Both the position numbers and the translations under genes were made by a program. From the NCBI RefSeq assembly GCF_036588685.1, contig NC_086378.1, positions 22,173,578-22,237,577 of the forward strand: a DNA stretch of 64,000 nucleotides, given 5' to 3'. Source of the DNA: Mytilus trossulus (Eukaryota; Mollusca; Bivalvia; Mytilida; Mytilidae). Under the pieces are notes generated by a model that was given only the letters and a program-made list of their open reading frames with translations, did not search any database and had not been told where the DNA came from. This document shows, piece after piece, positions 13,211 through 26,200 of the stretch. Position 1 is the stretch's first letter, and the number at the start of each line of letters is the position of its first letter.

Positions 13211-14549
13211 ATTTTTGTGGTTTGGCAAAATCAAATGTTAACCAGAGAAACTACACAGGAAATATTAGTAGCAATATAAGATCAACCAAAAAGAGAATTT
13301 AGTCAAATGAAGTATATTCAAATATGGGTCTACAATGCACTTCAACTTCGTACTTTATTTAGCCTATAAAAAAAATCGAACTTCCATCAGTTGTGAGTAT
13401 TGTACAAAATTGTAATCATACTATCGATGGGTTTAATATGTGAAAATGTATAAGCAGATCATAAGTGCAAAAGAGACGACAGCATTATTCATTACTAGGT
13501 TACAAATACAAATAGGTCAACAAAAACACTGGAAGAAAACAACCTAATATTGATCAATGCTGAACTCGCTAAAACCCAGGACTCTTTGTCCTTAAATGGT
13601 GTCATAACATGCAAAATTACATTGATAAAGGAGGAATGATGACAATGTCTGTGACTCATGGAATTAATGATGGCCTTGTACAGTAGCTCTCTTGTAATTA
13701 GCAAGACTGAATATAATATCTCATTAGTCTTTGGAGTAATATACTCAACATGCATGTGTTGCTTGAAGTGTGCCATGTAGAATGCAAAGGGTAATGGCAA
13801 ATTGAAGTCTACTCATTTGATGCAAAAGCATACGAGGTACGAATGCTACTACACCACCAGATGTACATTCATCCATTAATGTCTACAATGATGTTCTAGG
13901 CCGAAAGATGTTAAAATCTATAATCCTGTCACCCACAACTATCAATTTCTAGGTGAATATTATAAAAGAACCCCAGGCTTATATTTGGGATGATGGGAAT
14001 AACTTCCAACTATTTGATAAAAGGAAGAACATCAGCAACAAAGCGGAACACAAAATTGTAGTATAATGCTTTTTGGTGTTTGTATCTAGATGTCCCTAAA
14101 GAAAGCGAGTATAAAGTAAGTTTGGTAAAGTGAAATCATGAAAACTATTTAGGTCAGTCATGTTTTTGTAAATAAACCACCTTAAGATTTAGGTCTAAGA
14201 AACAAGGTACCGGAATTGACAAACTAAAAGGTTGAAGAAACTATAATAATATGCTTTAATGCAGTTAATGCAGCATAACGACTAAAATAGTCAAATGTAA
14301 TAAACAAATTTATTTTGTGGGAACTATAAAATGGTGAAACCGTCTATATTATTTCAGACAGGGGATTGATATACTTCATCAAATGTTACTTGCATTGTAC
14401 CAGCACAAATATGATTTCACGCAAAATCTTTTGGGATACATATAAGTTAGAAACTCGTATTTGTCTGGTTTTTTTTTTAGAGATGACTCTTTTTGTGGAA
14501 TCTGATCTAATGGGGTAGTTGGGTTCATTTGACATTTACAGATATTAAT

Positions 14550-14800
14550 TTTTATGCATCCCCTACGATAGTAGAATGGCATAAGGTTTTCTGGTCCGTT
14601 CGTCCGTCTGTCCCGCTTCAGGTTAAAGTTTTTGGTCAAGGTAGTTTTTGATGAAGTTAAAGTCCGATCGACTCCAAACACATGTTCCCTATGATATGAT
14701 CTTTCTAATTTTAATGCCAAATTAGAGTATTAACCCCAATTTCACGGTCCACTGAACATAGAAAATGATAGTGCGAGTGGGGCGTTCGTATACTGGGGAA
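14550..14800 (+). repeat. TTCTGGTCCGTTCGTCC interspersed repeat
   Basis: Better preserved copy of the 9205-9450 repeat: CGATAGTAGAATGGCATAAGG, CTGTCCCGCTTCAGGTTAAAG, ACACATGTTCCCTATGATATGATC. Non-coding. Confidence 0.6.
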
Positions 14801-14904
14801 ACATTCTTGTTTTAAATCATATCCTCACAAACCAATAAGCCTATTTAATTCAACCTTAGTAGAAAATCATTTTTAAGCATCTGGCTTTCAGAAATCACGC
14901 TGCT

Positions 14905-14985
14905 AGATAAAACGAACTGTACATTTATTATTAATAGTTATCAAAGATAAAACGAACTGTACATTTATTATTAATAGTTATCAAA
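14905..14985. repeat. Tandem duplication of a 40-bp unit
   Basis: GATAAAACGAACTGTACATTTATTATTAATAGTTATCAAA occurs twice back to back without visible differences. The second copy runs directly into the SINE-like element that starts GGTACCAGAATTATAATTTAG. Confidence 0.85.
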
Positions 14986-15110
14986 GGTACCAGAATTATA
15001 ATTTAGCACGCAAGACGCGCGTTTCGTCTACATAATACTCATCATTGACGCGCATATCAAAATATTTATAAAGCCAAACAAGTACAAAGTTGAAGAGCAT
15101 TAAGGATAAA
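14985..15110 (-). repeat. ACGCGCGTTTCGTC SINE-like element
   Basis: Inverted copy of the element at 36060-36192: GGTACCAGAATTATAATTTAG, ACGCGCGTTTCGTCTACATAA, CATCATTGACGCGCATATCAAA, TTTATAAAGCCAAACAAGTAC. A further copy is at 28864-29012. Confidence 0.7.
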
Positions 15111-17018
15111 AAATTCCGAAAAGTTGTACCAAATTAAAATTTCCTCAATCAAGTTTTTGAAAACTATCAAAGCATTTTTGTTTTGATTTGATTTGATTTG
15201 TTTGCAGAATGTTATAACTTATGTTGATTCCACTTTCCAACTATCATGGTCATTGTTGCTTTCAGTATCAATAGCACATTGTCCTGATTCTACTTCATCC
15301 ATTTATCGTTGATCAGTATTTGCATATAACTGACATTAACGGTTGATATTGTGTACTATGATTATGTCAGTACATCAATTGAATATTTGAATACTTTCAT
15401 CAAGCCGCTAGGTAACCCTTAAAGAGTTATGACCATGACTATTTTGAAATACATGTATCTACTATTCAATAACATTAACGATACTAATTTTACTTCACAA
15501 TAAGCACAATTCTATATTATATTAAGATGTTCTTGTACTTGTTCGCCTTGAAATTGAATTTAGATGGACTATGGCTGTGTGACATTTTTACATATTTGTA
15601 GATACTGTTATCTTCATATGCTAAAAATAATCCGCATTTTGCGTAAATAGATAGTTATGTTAAAAGATATTTAGACTAATCTAAAGTTTGCTGATCGATG
15701 CTTGTGTGGTATTCAACTTCTGTTACTGTATGGAGTTTTAATTATTTGTATGATTCGAGTTAAGGGAATATCTCCACACATAATTGAGAATCATATGAGA
15801 GTTTGAATGGTTAATTAAGTTCACCGAAGTGTTGATAGTAATGAGAGGGGGGTGGGGGGAGGATATAATTCTTAGATGAAATCTTCAAACAAGGATCTGT
15901 CATAAAAAAGAGATTTTCATTTTCAGATTTACCATTGTCAACCATTTTCAATGGTCATCTGTGCATGACGTTTACATATCTTAATTCATATGTTAAGCAC
16001 GTCGATAATTTCGTTTCGTGACTCTTCAAACGCAAGTTTACGGGATTTTTTTTACTTTGGATACTAGAATAATGTAATCTGGAGATTTTTTGATTGTATC
16101 TTATTTTCGACCACAGTGACGATGGTTTGATTCATGCATACCAGACCCTCAGACATAACGTCTATAGTTTGTCAAACTTTTAAATACAAACGTAAACCTT
16201 CGACCTAACCTCATTATATAATACTCATGTTTAAATTCTACCACAACAGAATAGTTGAGGTAAATAATGTCACCCGTCCTCCAATCATTCGAAATCAGGG
16301 CATATACGTGACCAGTGTCATTGTGCCAGCAGATATTGAACTGATGTTTGGTACATTAGTGTATCAGGAGTATGATGGTCAGCAAGTTTGTTGTTCGATC
16401 GGCTTGACCGACTTTTTGACCCTTGTTCCTGTCCATTCTTCATTCATTGCAATGCTTATAGGTTGTAAACTAGTATTTGTATACAAGGATTTTTAACACA
16501 TTAACATGACATTTCGTTCTCGCTGACCTTCTTTTCGTGATAAGACTGCAGGCGATGGAACCCATGTCGTACCGATAGATTTGATTTGTCTCTTTGTTAT
16601 GGTATTTCGTCGAAGCCGTAATCCCGTTTTTTCTTCGATCAATCACCTAATTCGGAATATATCTTGTCATGGATGTTTTACTCATTATAAGCAACATGAT
16701 GTGTGACTGTAGTAAAGTACGAACTGTTTTTTTTTTAAGTAGCACTTGCTTTTTACAGGGATATTGTGTTGCTTTAGTTCAATATGTTATATCATATACT
16801 AATTCTTTAAATGTTGTGTGTTTCTGTTGGAAACTTGCCTTTTAACCTGATCAAATTAAGTAATCTAAAAGTTAATGAATAATGACAGTTGTTCGAGCTG
16901 AAGAGACAGACAAAAACTTTTTTCTGCCTGTAATCCTAAAAAACTAGGTCGTTATTTTCAAACTTTCAAATTACTTAATTTAGTCCTGTTTTATGTTTAA
17001 GGATGAAGATGCTCTAAG

Positions 17019-17021
<3 letters not shown>

Positions 17022-17075
<54 letters not shown>

Positions 17076-17088
17076 ATAATAATAATAA
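17022..17088. repeat. Poly(A) tract followed by (AAT)n
   Basis: About 50 consecutive A residues are followed by several AAT triplets. It may be the tail of a retrotransposed sequence or a simple repeat. No recognisable body precedes it. Confidence 0.9.
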
Positions 17089-18780
17089 ACAATCTCCTAT
17101 AATTTGATGTCTTATTATTGGTTTGATTCATCAAATAATTTGAAGAGGATTAACACAACTAGTGTTACTAGTAAAGACGAACACTTAACCTTTCTTGAAA
17201 TACCTGGTTAACAACTTTAAAGGTTTTGGCAGTATCGGTGTTGACCAATCTATAGCTTTCTTTGAAGCTGTTTGTTCAATTATTTCTGTCCTTGTCTGGA
17301 TGTTGTCAGTTGTATATGGATTGTTGTCCCTCCTTTACTTTATTAAAGCGATAAATAATTATGATCGCTAAATATGGAGAAGTTATCAATACATTCTAGT
17401 ACTAAGAATTCTAAAATGTTGATTGATATAAAAGTAAAACTACAAAATCTATAACATAATATGCATATGTACGAACTTAACGCTGATAATACATTAAGTG
17501 AAAAACTACGGATTATATTGCAATATTCTATCGAACTGGACAGTCGTGCTTCCATGACGGTTCACTCGAAAGTCTTGTTGAAAAACAATTATGGTCGATG
17601 TGTATGGAGAACTTATCTATACATTCTAACCACAGTGTTTTGAAACTTTCTATATGACCATATGTGTGATACAAGTATTAACCTTTAATCTTAAGGAAGT
17701 TACACAAGCTCTATAAACGTAGTTTAAAGTCTACCAATAACTGGTGTCATATGATTTGTTTATCTACAATCACTTGTTATGGATTATTCCCGGTTGTATC
17801 GCCAGTCTAATAGTCAGCACTTCTTTGTTCATGAATAACCATTATTATGGAAATAATTTTAAAAGAACTGTTAACAATTATTTTAATATTTCGAAATAAT
17901 AAGGATGTTCTATTCAAGGAAAAAAATATTTAAATTTTTTTTTGCAAAAGCTTTCTAAATTTTGGGTCTTCGATGCTTTTCAATTTCGTTCTTTGTATAT
18001 TCTAGACTCGCGTATGGCGTACTGAAAATTTAATAATAATACTACTAAATTCTAGTAGGAATTTACGGTGACAATGATTTCTGTCAATAATAGAAATGAC
18101 ATTGATATCCAAAGATCGGGTTTTTTTTTCCGGAAAGTTATTTAATTAACATTTTTTTATGTCGAGAGTCTTATATTTAATCACAACGTGGTTTTATCAT
18201 TATTGTTTCTTCTATCGAAATAGAAGTGTAAACATATGACTTATTTTGGTCGTGTATTTCAGTTTTTAACCTGGATTTGTTTTCTTTCAATCGATTTATG
18301 ATTTTAGAACAGCGATATAGAATTGTTACCTTTATTAGATACTGAACGAATGTTTATATGTTGTTGTTTGTCAATAAGTTAACTGATCAAACATCTAGTA
18401 ACCGTTTCGTTCCATGTCTTGTTTTCTAAAATTAGTATCATCATTTTTTACCTAATTTGCACCAAAGGTTAAAATACTTGGAGTTTTTGGATGCAACGTG
18501 GCATAATTATTAATAACTTCTAGAAAAGAAACCAGAATCGATGCACATGGTCAATTAATTGGCTTACTTAGACATCCCCTTTTTTTGTACATGGATAAAA
18601 CCAATATTGCATCAAAATTTACTCCAGGGCCCTCAGTTGTGGCTGCAATTACTGTCCTCTAGTTTAATTGTTCCAAAGTATATTTCGACCCTTTTTTTCC
18701 TCATACTATTGAAACAGAATTCAAAGTAAAATTTAAAAAAAAAGAGAGAAGATTCACGCTAACAGGAAGGGTGATAGAAA

Positions 18781-20076
18781 ACTAGAGGCTCTAAAGAGCC
18801 TGTGTCGCTTACCTTGGTCTATGTGAATATTAAACAAAGGACGCAGATGGATTCATGACAACTTTGTGTTTTGGTGATGGTAATGTGTTTGTACATCTTA
18901 CTTTACTGTACATTCTTGCTGCTAACAAAATCTCTATCTATAATGAACTTGGCCCAGTAGTTTTAGTGGAAAATGTTAGTAAAAATTTACAAATTTTATG
19001 AAAATTGTTAAAAGTTGACTATAAAGGACAATAACTCCTTAGGGGGGCAATTGACCATTTTGGTCATGTTAACTAATTTTAAGGTATCACTTTGCTGTAC
19101 ATTATTTCTGTTTACAGTTTATCTCTATCTATAATAGTATTCAAAATAATAACCAAAAACGGCAAAATTTCCAATTCAGGGGCAGCAACCTAACAACAGA
19201 ATGTCCAATCCATCTAAAAATTTCACTGCAGATAGATCTTCACCTGATAAACAATTTCCCTAAGCCAGATTTGATCTAAATGCTTTGCTTTTGAGTTATA
19301 AGCCAAAAACTGCATTTTACACCTTTGTTTTATTTTTAGCCGTGGCGGCCATCTTGGTTGTATTGCAGGATCATCGGACACATTTTTCAAACAAGATACC
19401 CTAAAGGTGATTGTGGCCAAGTTTGGATTTATTTAGCCCAGTAGTTTCAGAGGAGAAGATTTTTGTAAAAGATTACAAAGATTTACGAAAAATGGTTAAA
19501 AATTGACATTAAAGGGCAATAACTCCTAAAGGGGTCAACTGACCATTTTGGTTATTTGACTTTTTTGTAAATCTTACTTTGCTGAACATTATTGCTGTTT
19601 ACAGTTTATCTCTATCTATTATAATATTCAAGATAATAACCAAAAACAGTAAAATTTCCGTAAAATTACCAATTTAGGGGCAGCAACCCAACAATGGGTT
19701 GTCTGATTCATTTGAAAATTTCAGGGCAGATAGATCTTGACCTGATAAACAATTTTACACTTTTGTCAGATTTGCTGTAAATTGTTTGGTTTTTTGAGTT
19801 ATAAGCCAAAAACTGCATTTTATCCCTATGTTCTATTTTTAGCCATGGTGGCCATCTTGGATGGTTGGCCGGGTCACCGGACACATTTTTTAAACTAGAT
19901 ATCCCAATGATGGTTGTGGCCAAGTTTGGTTTAATTTGGCCTAGTAGTTTCAGAGGAGAAGATTTTTGTAAAAGCTAACGACGGACGACGACGACGACGA
20001 CGACGACGGACGACGACGTAACGACGGACGCCAAGTGATGAGAAAAGCTCACTTGGCCCTTTGGGCCAGGTGAGCT
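18781..20076 (-). mobile_element. Hairpin-ended AGCTCACC repeat, copy 2 (inverted)
   Basis: It runs from ACTAGAGGCTCTAAAGAGCC (18781-18800) to the stem-loop AGCTCACTTGGCCC...GGGCCAGGTGAGCT (20046-20076). The interior is again duplicated: CAGAGGAGAAGATTTTTGTAAAAG occurs near 19449 and 19952. Next to the hairpin is a GAC-rich simple repeat (19979-20034). Two short frames on the - strand (19223-19420 and 19708-19923) are translations of the duplicated halves, not genes. Confidence 0.75.
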
Positions 20077-20227
20077 CAAAATAGGCTAATGTAGAACTAA
20101 CAAATGAATTAATTTTGTGAACAATATTTTCCTTTTATAAAAAAAATGGTTCGCACAATGTATGTCAAAAAACATAAGCGTTCATCTAGTTTTTTTTTCC
20201 TTTTAAGAATCACAACCAATTTATGTT

Positions 20228-20233
20228 TTTATT
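20228..20233 (-). promoter_or_regulatory. Polyadenylation signal for gene C
   Basis: AATAAA on the - strand, 36 bp after the proposed TGA at 20271-20269. Its closeness supports 20269-20305 as the terminal exon. Confidence 0.45.
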
Positions 20234-20268
20234 ATTTCTTTGAAAAGTACCACCATAGCCAGCTGAAA

Positions 20269-23200
20269 TCAGGTGTTGATGTGACGAACGAATACACTTG
20301 GGGGACTGAAAGAAAAAGAAAAAGAAAAACAGTAAATGTCTTTTCTCAAAAAGGCTACATCTGAAATGTATTGCAAATTATGTAATTGTAGTTAAGTGAG
20401 CTTATGACATGATGTTTAACTTTTTAATAGTGTTCTTTACACAGGCAAAATTGTGGAATATTTAATTAAGAGGGGCGAAAGATACCAGAGGGACAGTCAA
20501 TCTCATAGATTGAAAATAAAAAGACAAACAGACAAATAATAGTACAGCAGACACAACATAGATAAACAGACACTAAGCAAGACGAACACCACCAAAAACT
20601 GGGGGTGATTTCAGGTGCTCCGGAAGGATAAGCAGATCCTGCTCCGCCCGTGGCACCCGTCGTGTTACTTATGTTATTACAATTAACATGCTATGAGTGT
20701 GTTAAATTAAATTACCTTTTTCCAGGCATATTAAACCATCGGATAGAATCGTCTTGAGATATCACACTAAAAGAAAATGTTAGTATATTATGTTAAGTAT
20801 GCTGAATAAATGTAGTTAGTGGCTACAGAAACAAAGCTGCATATTGGTAGTTATATCAGATGCAAAATATGTGGATATATTATTTTACTTTTGTTAGCAT
20901 GTTGATTAATAGAAGTTGCATTCTAAATGTTTGTTAAAAAAAAAATTCCTCAAATTATTTTTATAATCTTTACTTAGTATGAATTCCAGTAGCTTACTAT
21001 AAAGAGAAAAAAATATTGACATGAAACGTTTAAATTCCAATATTAGTCATTTGAGTTATTTATGTCCTACGTTCATGACTGTAAAAAAATCAAGATCAAT
21101 CTAAGCATGTTTAAACATACATTTCACACTCTCCATGCCTCAATATGACATGATGTTCCACAACAGCATCATGCAAGGGAGGACAACTGCCGGTATTTTT
21201 TCTTTGTAGATTACTGTCAGTTGTTACGTTCCCACCTATTAATATTAGAAGATGTATAACGCAGATTTATCAAAATAAATGATGGAGACATTAAAACCAT
21301 GTCATTACATAATATTTTTACATTCAAAATCATGACTTTAAGTTCAAATACTTAACTGTAGTTACCTTTTAACATTTCCTTATTATTATGTGCATGCAAA
21401 ATATTCTTCAAAGAGACAATTGATGCAAAGCATACTTGGGTTAGTCCAGAGTTGAAGATAATAAAAATTGTTTTCCTAATAAGATTTAAGTGTCTATCTC
21501 TGAAACATATTTTTATATTAAGAAATCCCTCTTCGTATACAATTAAAAGATATTTAAGGTATTGAAAAGGGTCTAAAATGATCATGCACTATCAGAAATG
21601 ACGGACATGAATATGTCATTCTTTCTAAAAAAAAATAAAGTACGAAATATGTTTGTGGAAATGAAATCAAACAAGACAATTTTAAACATATCATAAGAAC
21701 TAAATCTGAATTCAGATCATGTGCAAAAAGTAAAATCACAAAAAATACTGAACAACGAGGAAAATTCAAAACGGAATGTCCCTAATCAAATGCCAAAATC
21801 AAAAGCTCAAACATATGAAACGAAAGGATAACAACTGTCTTATTCCTGACTAGATATGCAAACGACACCCCTATTCTAGTAAAAATAGACAATCCAAGTC
21901 GTCTTTCAAATTCAATCGTTTTTATTAATAATTTGCATGCAGAATTTCAACGTACATGCCAAGCATTATGCAAATATGTTATGTATTCAAAGTCATGCGT
22001 TTCCAATCATTTTTTGGCATTTAAATATGGCTGAAGCTATTCCTTTTTACAGCAATTAGAACCAAAAGTGCTCGTCATATCTTGCCTTGGTTGGAGTATT
22101 ATCAGATTAGTGTTTATGCAAATATGTTTTTTATTCTAATCATGCTAGCATTGAAGCATTTGTATTGCGAATGTGGTTTTGGATTGGTAGTTTAATTGAT
22201 GCGGTATAAGCTCAATCATGTAGTTATTATTTTATGTTTGCAGTAGTATTCTATATTCCATTTATGATTTACTCTTATTTAGTTTGCATACATATAAATA
22301 CAATGACGGGATATCTTTTCTCTATAAAGAAATTATCGTGATTGATGGAATATGTAACACAGAATAAACAAAATTTGAAAATATAGTAATGAACTGACAT
22401 TTTGTAAATGATTTTGAATTATGATTTACCTTATAACTTGAAATTGTAACTAACGATTGGTATGACAATAGATTAACATCAAAACCATGCTTTAACAAAG
22501 AATTTTTTTACCAGTTGTTCCTTCTGCTTCGAATTCAACTTCTGTTTCCACTGCTTCTGTTGGTTCTGTTGGTTGTAATGTCGTCTTTTCTGTACTTTTA
22601 ACAGTTGTCATTGGAATGTTTTTAACCGGTGGTTTTGGTGTCTTACTGTTAACATTCGGAGGACGTCTGGTGGGATTGTAAAAATCGTTCTGTTCTATTG
22701 GATCTGTGAAGAATGTTAACAATTTCACACCATAAGCTAGTAACATATTTAAAAGTTATAGATCTCATGGATCTTTCATCAAAATAAATATGCATGCTTT
22801 ATGCGTAAAGCAAGGGGTCTGTTTTAGACATTTACATATTTCATTAAAAAAGTGCTATGCAGAAAAATATATTTAAATATATATCCAAAAAATCTGTTAG
22901 CAGACATCTGATGTTGAAAACATTACCAAGAATGCATTAAATTGAAAAGAAACGTCGCTTGAACACAGTCAAGCTAATAATTATTTAAGGAATGCTCGAG
23001 AAGGAATGACTGCAATATTTTTTCTGTCTATGAAGAAATAACATAAAAAAACGTGGTGTCCACTGAATAACGCGCGTAGTGTGTTATTTAACAATGTGAA
23101 ACACATGTTTTATGTTATTCCGAATAGACTGACAAAATATTACAGTTATTTCTTATAGTCAAATTCTAAATTCCATTGTAAACCGGCGTAAATCATGCAA

Positions 23201-26200
23201 AAACGTTGTTGACGTCATGTTCACTTGACAAAATTGTGTCTATGATATGATTAACAAAACGACGTCAGCCAATCAAAAGACGCGTTACACCCAAAATTAA
23301 ACTATTGTTTAATGATTGTGTAAGTAATTGTGATGAGAATACTAAATTTGAAAAAGAGGGACGAAAGATACCAGAAGTTGGAATCACTGATAGTAACCTG
23401 TTTCAAACAGTTCGTACCATTGGCAAGTGGTGTAGTGGGTATTGAAGAATTATTTGTTGTGACATCTTCGCCAACCTCAATCTCCTCAGGAATATCAGTT
23501 GTTCCCTCCCATTCCGGTGACTTCGTTGGTGTCGTTGCTAAATGAACACCAACAAGTACTGAAAACATGAAACAAGATTTATCATTCTTAACCTCTGAAT
23601 AATCAATTACATTTTGTAAATCAAAATAAATTCCAGAGGCCTTTGCTTACCAACCCTTAGACGGTCTTTATTTTTATAAATTAATTGAGTGATTTTTAGC
23701 TCACCTGGCCCACAGGTCCTCCGTCGTCGTTAACTTTTACAAAAATTTTCTCCTATAAAACTCCTGAGCAAAATTTTACCAAACTTGTCCACAATTATCA
23801 TTGGGGTATCTAGTTTAAAAAATGTGTCCGATGACCCCGCCACCCAAGATGACCGGCATGGCGAAAAATAGAACATAGGGGTAAAATACAGATTTGGCTT
23901 ATATCTCTGAAACCAAAGCATCTGGAGCAAATCTGACAGTGGTAAAATTGTTTATCAGGTCAAGATCTATCTGCCCTGTAATTTTCAGATGGATCAGAGA
24001 ACCCGTTGTTGGGATGCTGCCCCCTAATTGGTAATTTAAGGAAATTTTGCTGTTTTGGGTTATTATCTTGAATATAATTATAGATAGCGATAAACTGTAA
24101 ACAGCAATAATGTTCAGAAAAGTAAGATCAACAAATAAATCAATATGACCAAAATGGAGTAATTGTCCTCTATAGTCGATTTTTAACATTTAAAAAATGT
24201 GTCCGATGACCCCGCTCGTTAGCCAAGATGGCCGACATGATAACAAATAGTACATAGGATAAAATGCAGTTTTTGGCTCATATCTATAAAACCAAAGCAT
24301 TTAGAGCAAATCTGCTGTGAATAAAATTCTTCATTAGGTCAAGATCTATCTGCTCTGAAATTTTCAGACCAATTGGACAACTTGTTGTTAGGTTGCTGCC
24401 CCTGAATTGATAGTTTTAAGAAAATTCTGCAGCTTTTGTTTATTATCTTGAATATTATTTTAGATAGAGATAAACTGTAAACAGCAATAATGTAAAGGAA
24501 AGTAAGAGCTACATATAAGTCAGCATGACCAAAGTGGTCAGTTGACCCCTTAAGAAGTTATTGCCCTTTATAGTTAACTTTTAACGATTTTCATAAATTT
24601 ATTTTCCATTGTCACTTCTGGGCCACGTTCATTATAGGTAGAGATTATTGTAAGCAGCAAAATTGTTCATTAAAGTAAGATCTACTAACGCATCACCAAC
24701 CACTTGTTTCACCAACACCAAAACACAATTTTGTCATGAATCCTTCTGTGTCCTTTGCTTAATATGCACATAGACCAAATGAGCGACACAGGCTCTTTAG
24801 AGCCTCTAGTTTATATTGAAAATCAATCTTTATTGTATGATGTCATATTTTGAATGTTAAAATGATTCCAAGAATATGCCTTTGATACTTATTGACACCT
24901 GTACACATTATCAAAACGCAATGATTTCGTTTAAATATTTTACTTGTAAGCTATAAAAATGCACCTTCCAATGTTTCCATATAAAGAAAACAGGAGATTC
25001 AAATGCCCCAAAAATGAAAACATACCTTTATTTCTTCAAATTTCAATAACAGCTCTTTTGGATCTTTTACTGTGATAATATATAGTTGTCAGTATCTAAA
25101 CCCGTTTAACCTTTATACAAATGAACATATCATGTCAAGCTTTGGTCAGTCAAACATCACAGTGTGATAGATACATTTGTTATAATATAGTATGTACCTA
25201 CCACACACTTTTCTTCACAATTTTCTTCGAATACCCCATATTTAACATACATTTGAATAATAATTGCTCCAAGGAAAGACGGGAATAGTGCAACCTATGA
25301 TAACATTTAATAGGGGTCGTGTTTGAATCTTTCTTAACGGGATGGTGTGGTATGTAGTGGATTCTTCCATGCTCGCGATTTATTTCTGTGGTGGGTACCT
25401 TTTCTATGAAGTCTTTCATCTCCTGTTCTTTGATAATCTTGTCGTATAGATTTAACATATCCAGATCTTTAGCCAACCTTTCTATAACATTTTGGGTCCT
25501 CCTTCTTGCTATATTCATTAGTGGGTAACTCGGGATGATCTGGTTTCCATGGTAGTTTGGCGACATATTTATTTTCCTTAAAAGTAATGCTAGAGTTTTG
25601 GTACTCAAGCATTAGGTTTTGAACGTTTTTTGTGTTTTCATCAGAATCCGCCTCTAATCCGCTCGACTCAATTTCCCAAAATTTCTGTAAATCGCACTCC
25701 TCGGGTTTGTGCGTCAAGACATTCATCATCGTAGAGTTCCATTCTTGAGTGTTGATATCTGTGTTCAGTGGTCCTGATAGCAAATAACCGATTTTTGATT
25801 TAACAGCTGTTGGTCCGTCACCTCGAATAACTTCATCTTGTACTAAAGACCAGTAGTAGTCTGCTCCAACGAGAAGTGAAATCGAAAACTTTTCATCCTG
25901 CGTGACTGGGTGGGCAAGTTGTAATCCTCGTAAATAGGGCAAGCTGTTAATGTTTACTCGTTTCTTCATATGTATCGGTGCGGCAATTTTTGGAACAATA
26001 ATTACTTCCATTCGAATTCTTTCTTTTCTTTCGGTCTCAATCGATAATGTCGCTTTCTCCAGGTTGCGTACCTCACCTTCTTTCCCGCCAAATGCAGAAA
26101 TTTGCATGCTTACTACACCAGTTGGTTTGATATTGAGTTTTTCTACTAGTTCCTGAGAAATAAATGAATTCTGGGCGCCTTCATCGAATAGAATGTTAGT

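Larger units (their letters stand above)
11819..18780. other. Intergenic stretch without a supported gene
   Basis: No open frame has homology or splice structure I can support. It holds a decayed AGCTCACC repeat (12550-13210), a repeat shared with 9205 (14550-14800), a 40-bp tandem duplication (14905-14985), SINE-like copies (14985-15110 and a fragment near 17945-18040) and a poly(A)/(AAT)n tract (17022-17088). The 89-codon frame at 16227-16496 has no recognisable feature. Confidence 0.5.

Noticed and set aside
16227-16496. 89-codon + strand frame
   Set aside because: Not similar to anything I know, AT-rich, no splice signals, isolated in intergenic DNA.
18620-18700. Alternative terminal exon for gene C ending ...SNCSHN then stop
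   Set aside because: The acceptor phase fits, but it has only one cysteine and a poor acceptor, and it lies beyond a repeat. The exon at 20269-20305 has a strong pyrimidine tract and a nearby AATAAA.
19223-19923. Two similar short - strand frames sharing LKNVS and KMQFLAYNSK
   Set aside because: They are translations of the two halves of the AGCTCACC repeat, not a gene pair.
23302-23568. Gene C starting at MFSVLVGVHLA
   Set aside because: That ATG lies in the acceptor TGTTTTCAG. The phase-1 exon at 29351-29378 supplies a full signal sequence.
25025-25080. Possible tiny - strand exon encoding KDPKELLLKFEEIK
   Set aside because: It has AG/GT borders, but the phases do not fit gene C and no homologous exon exists in genes A or B. 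Probably chance.
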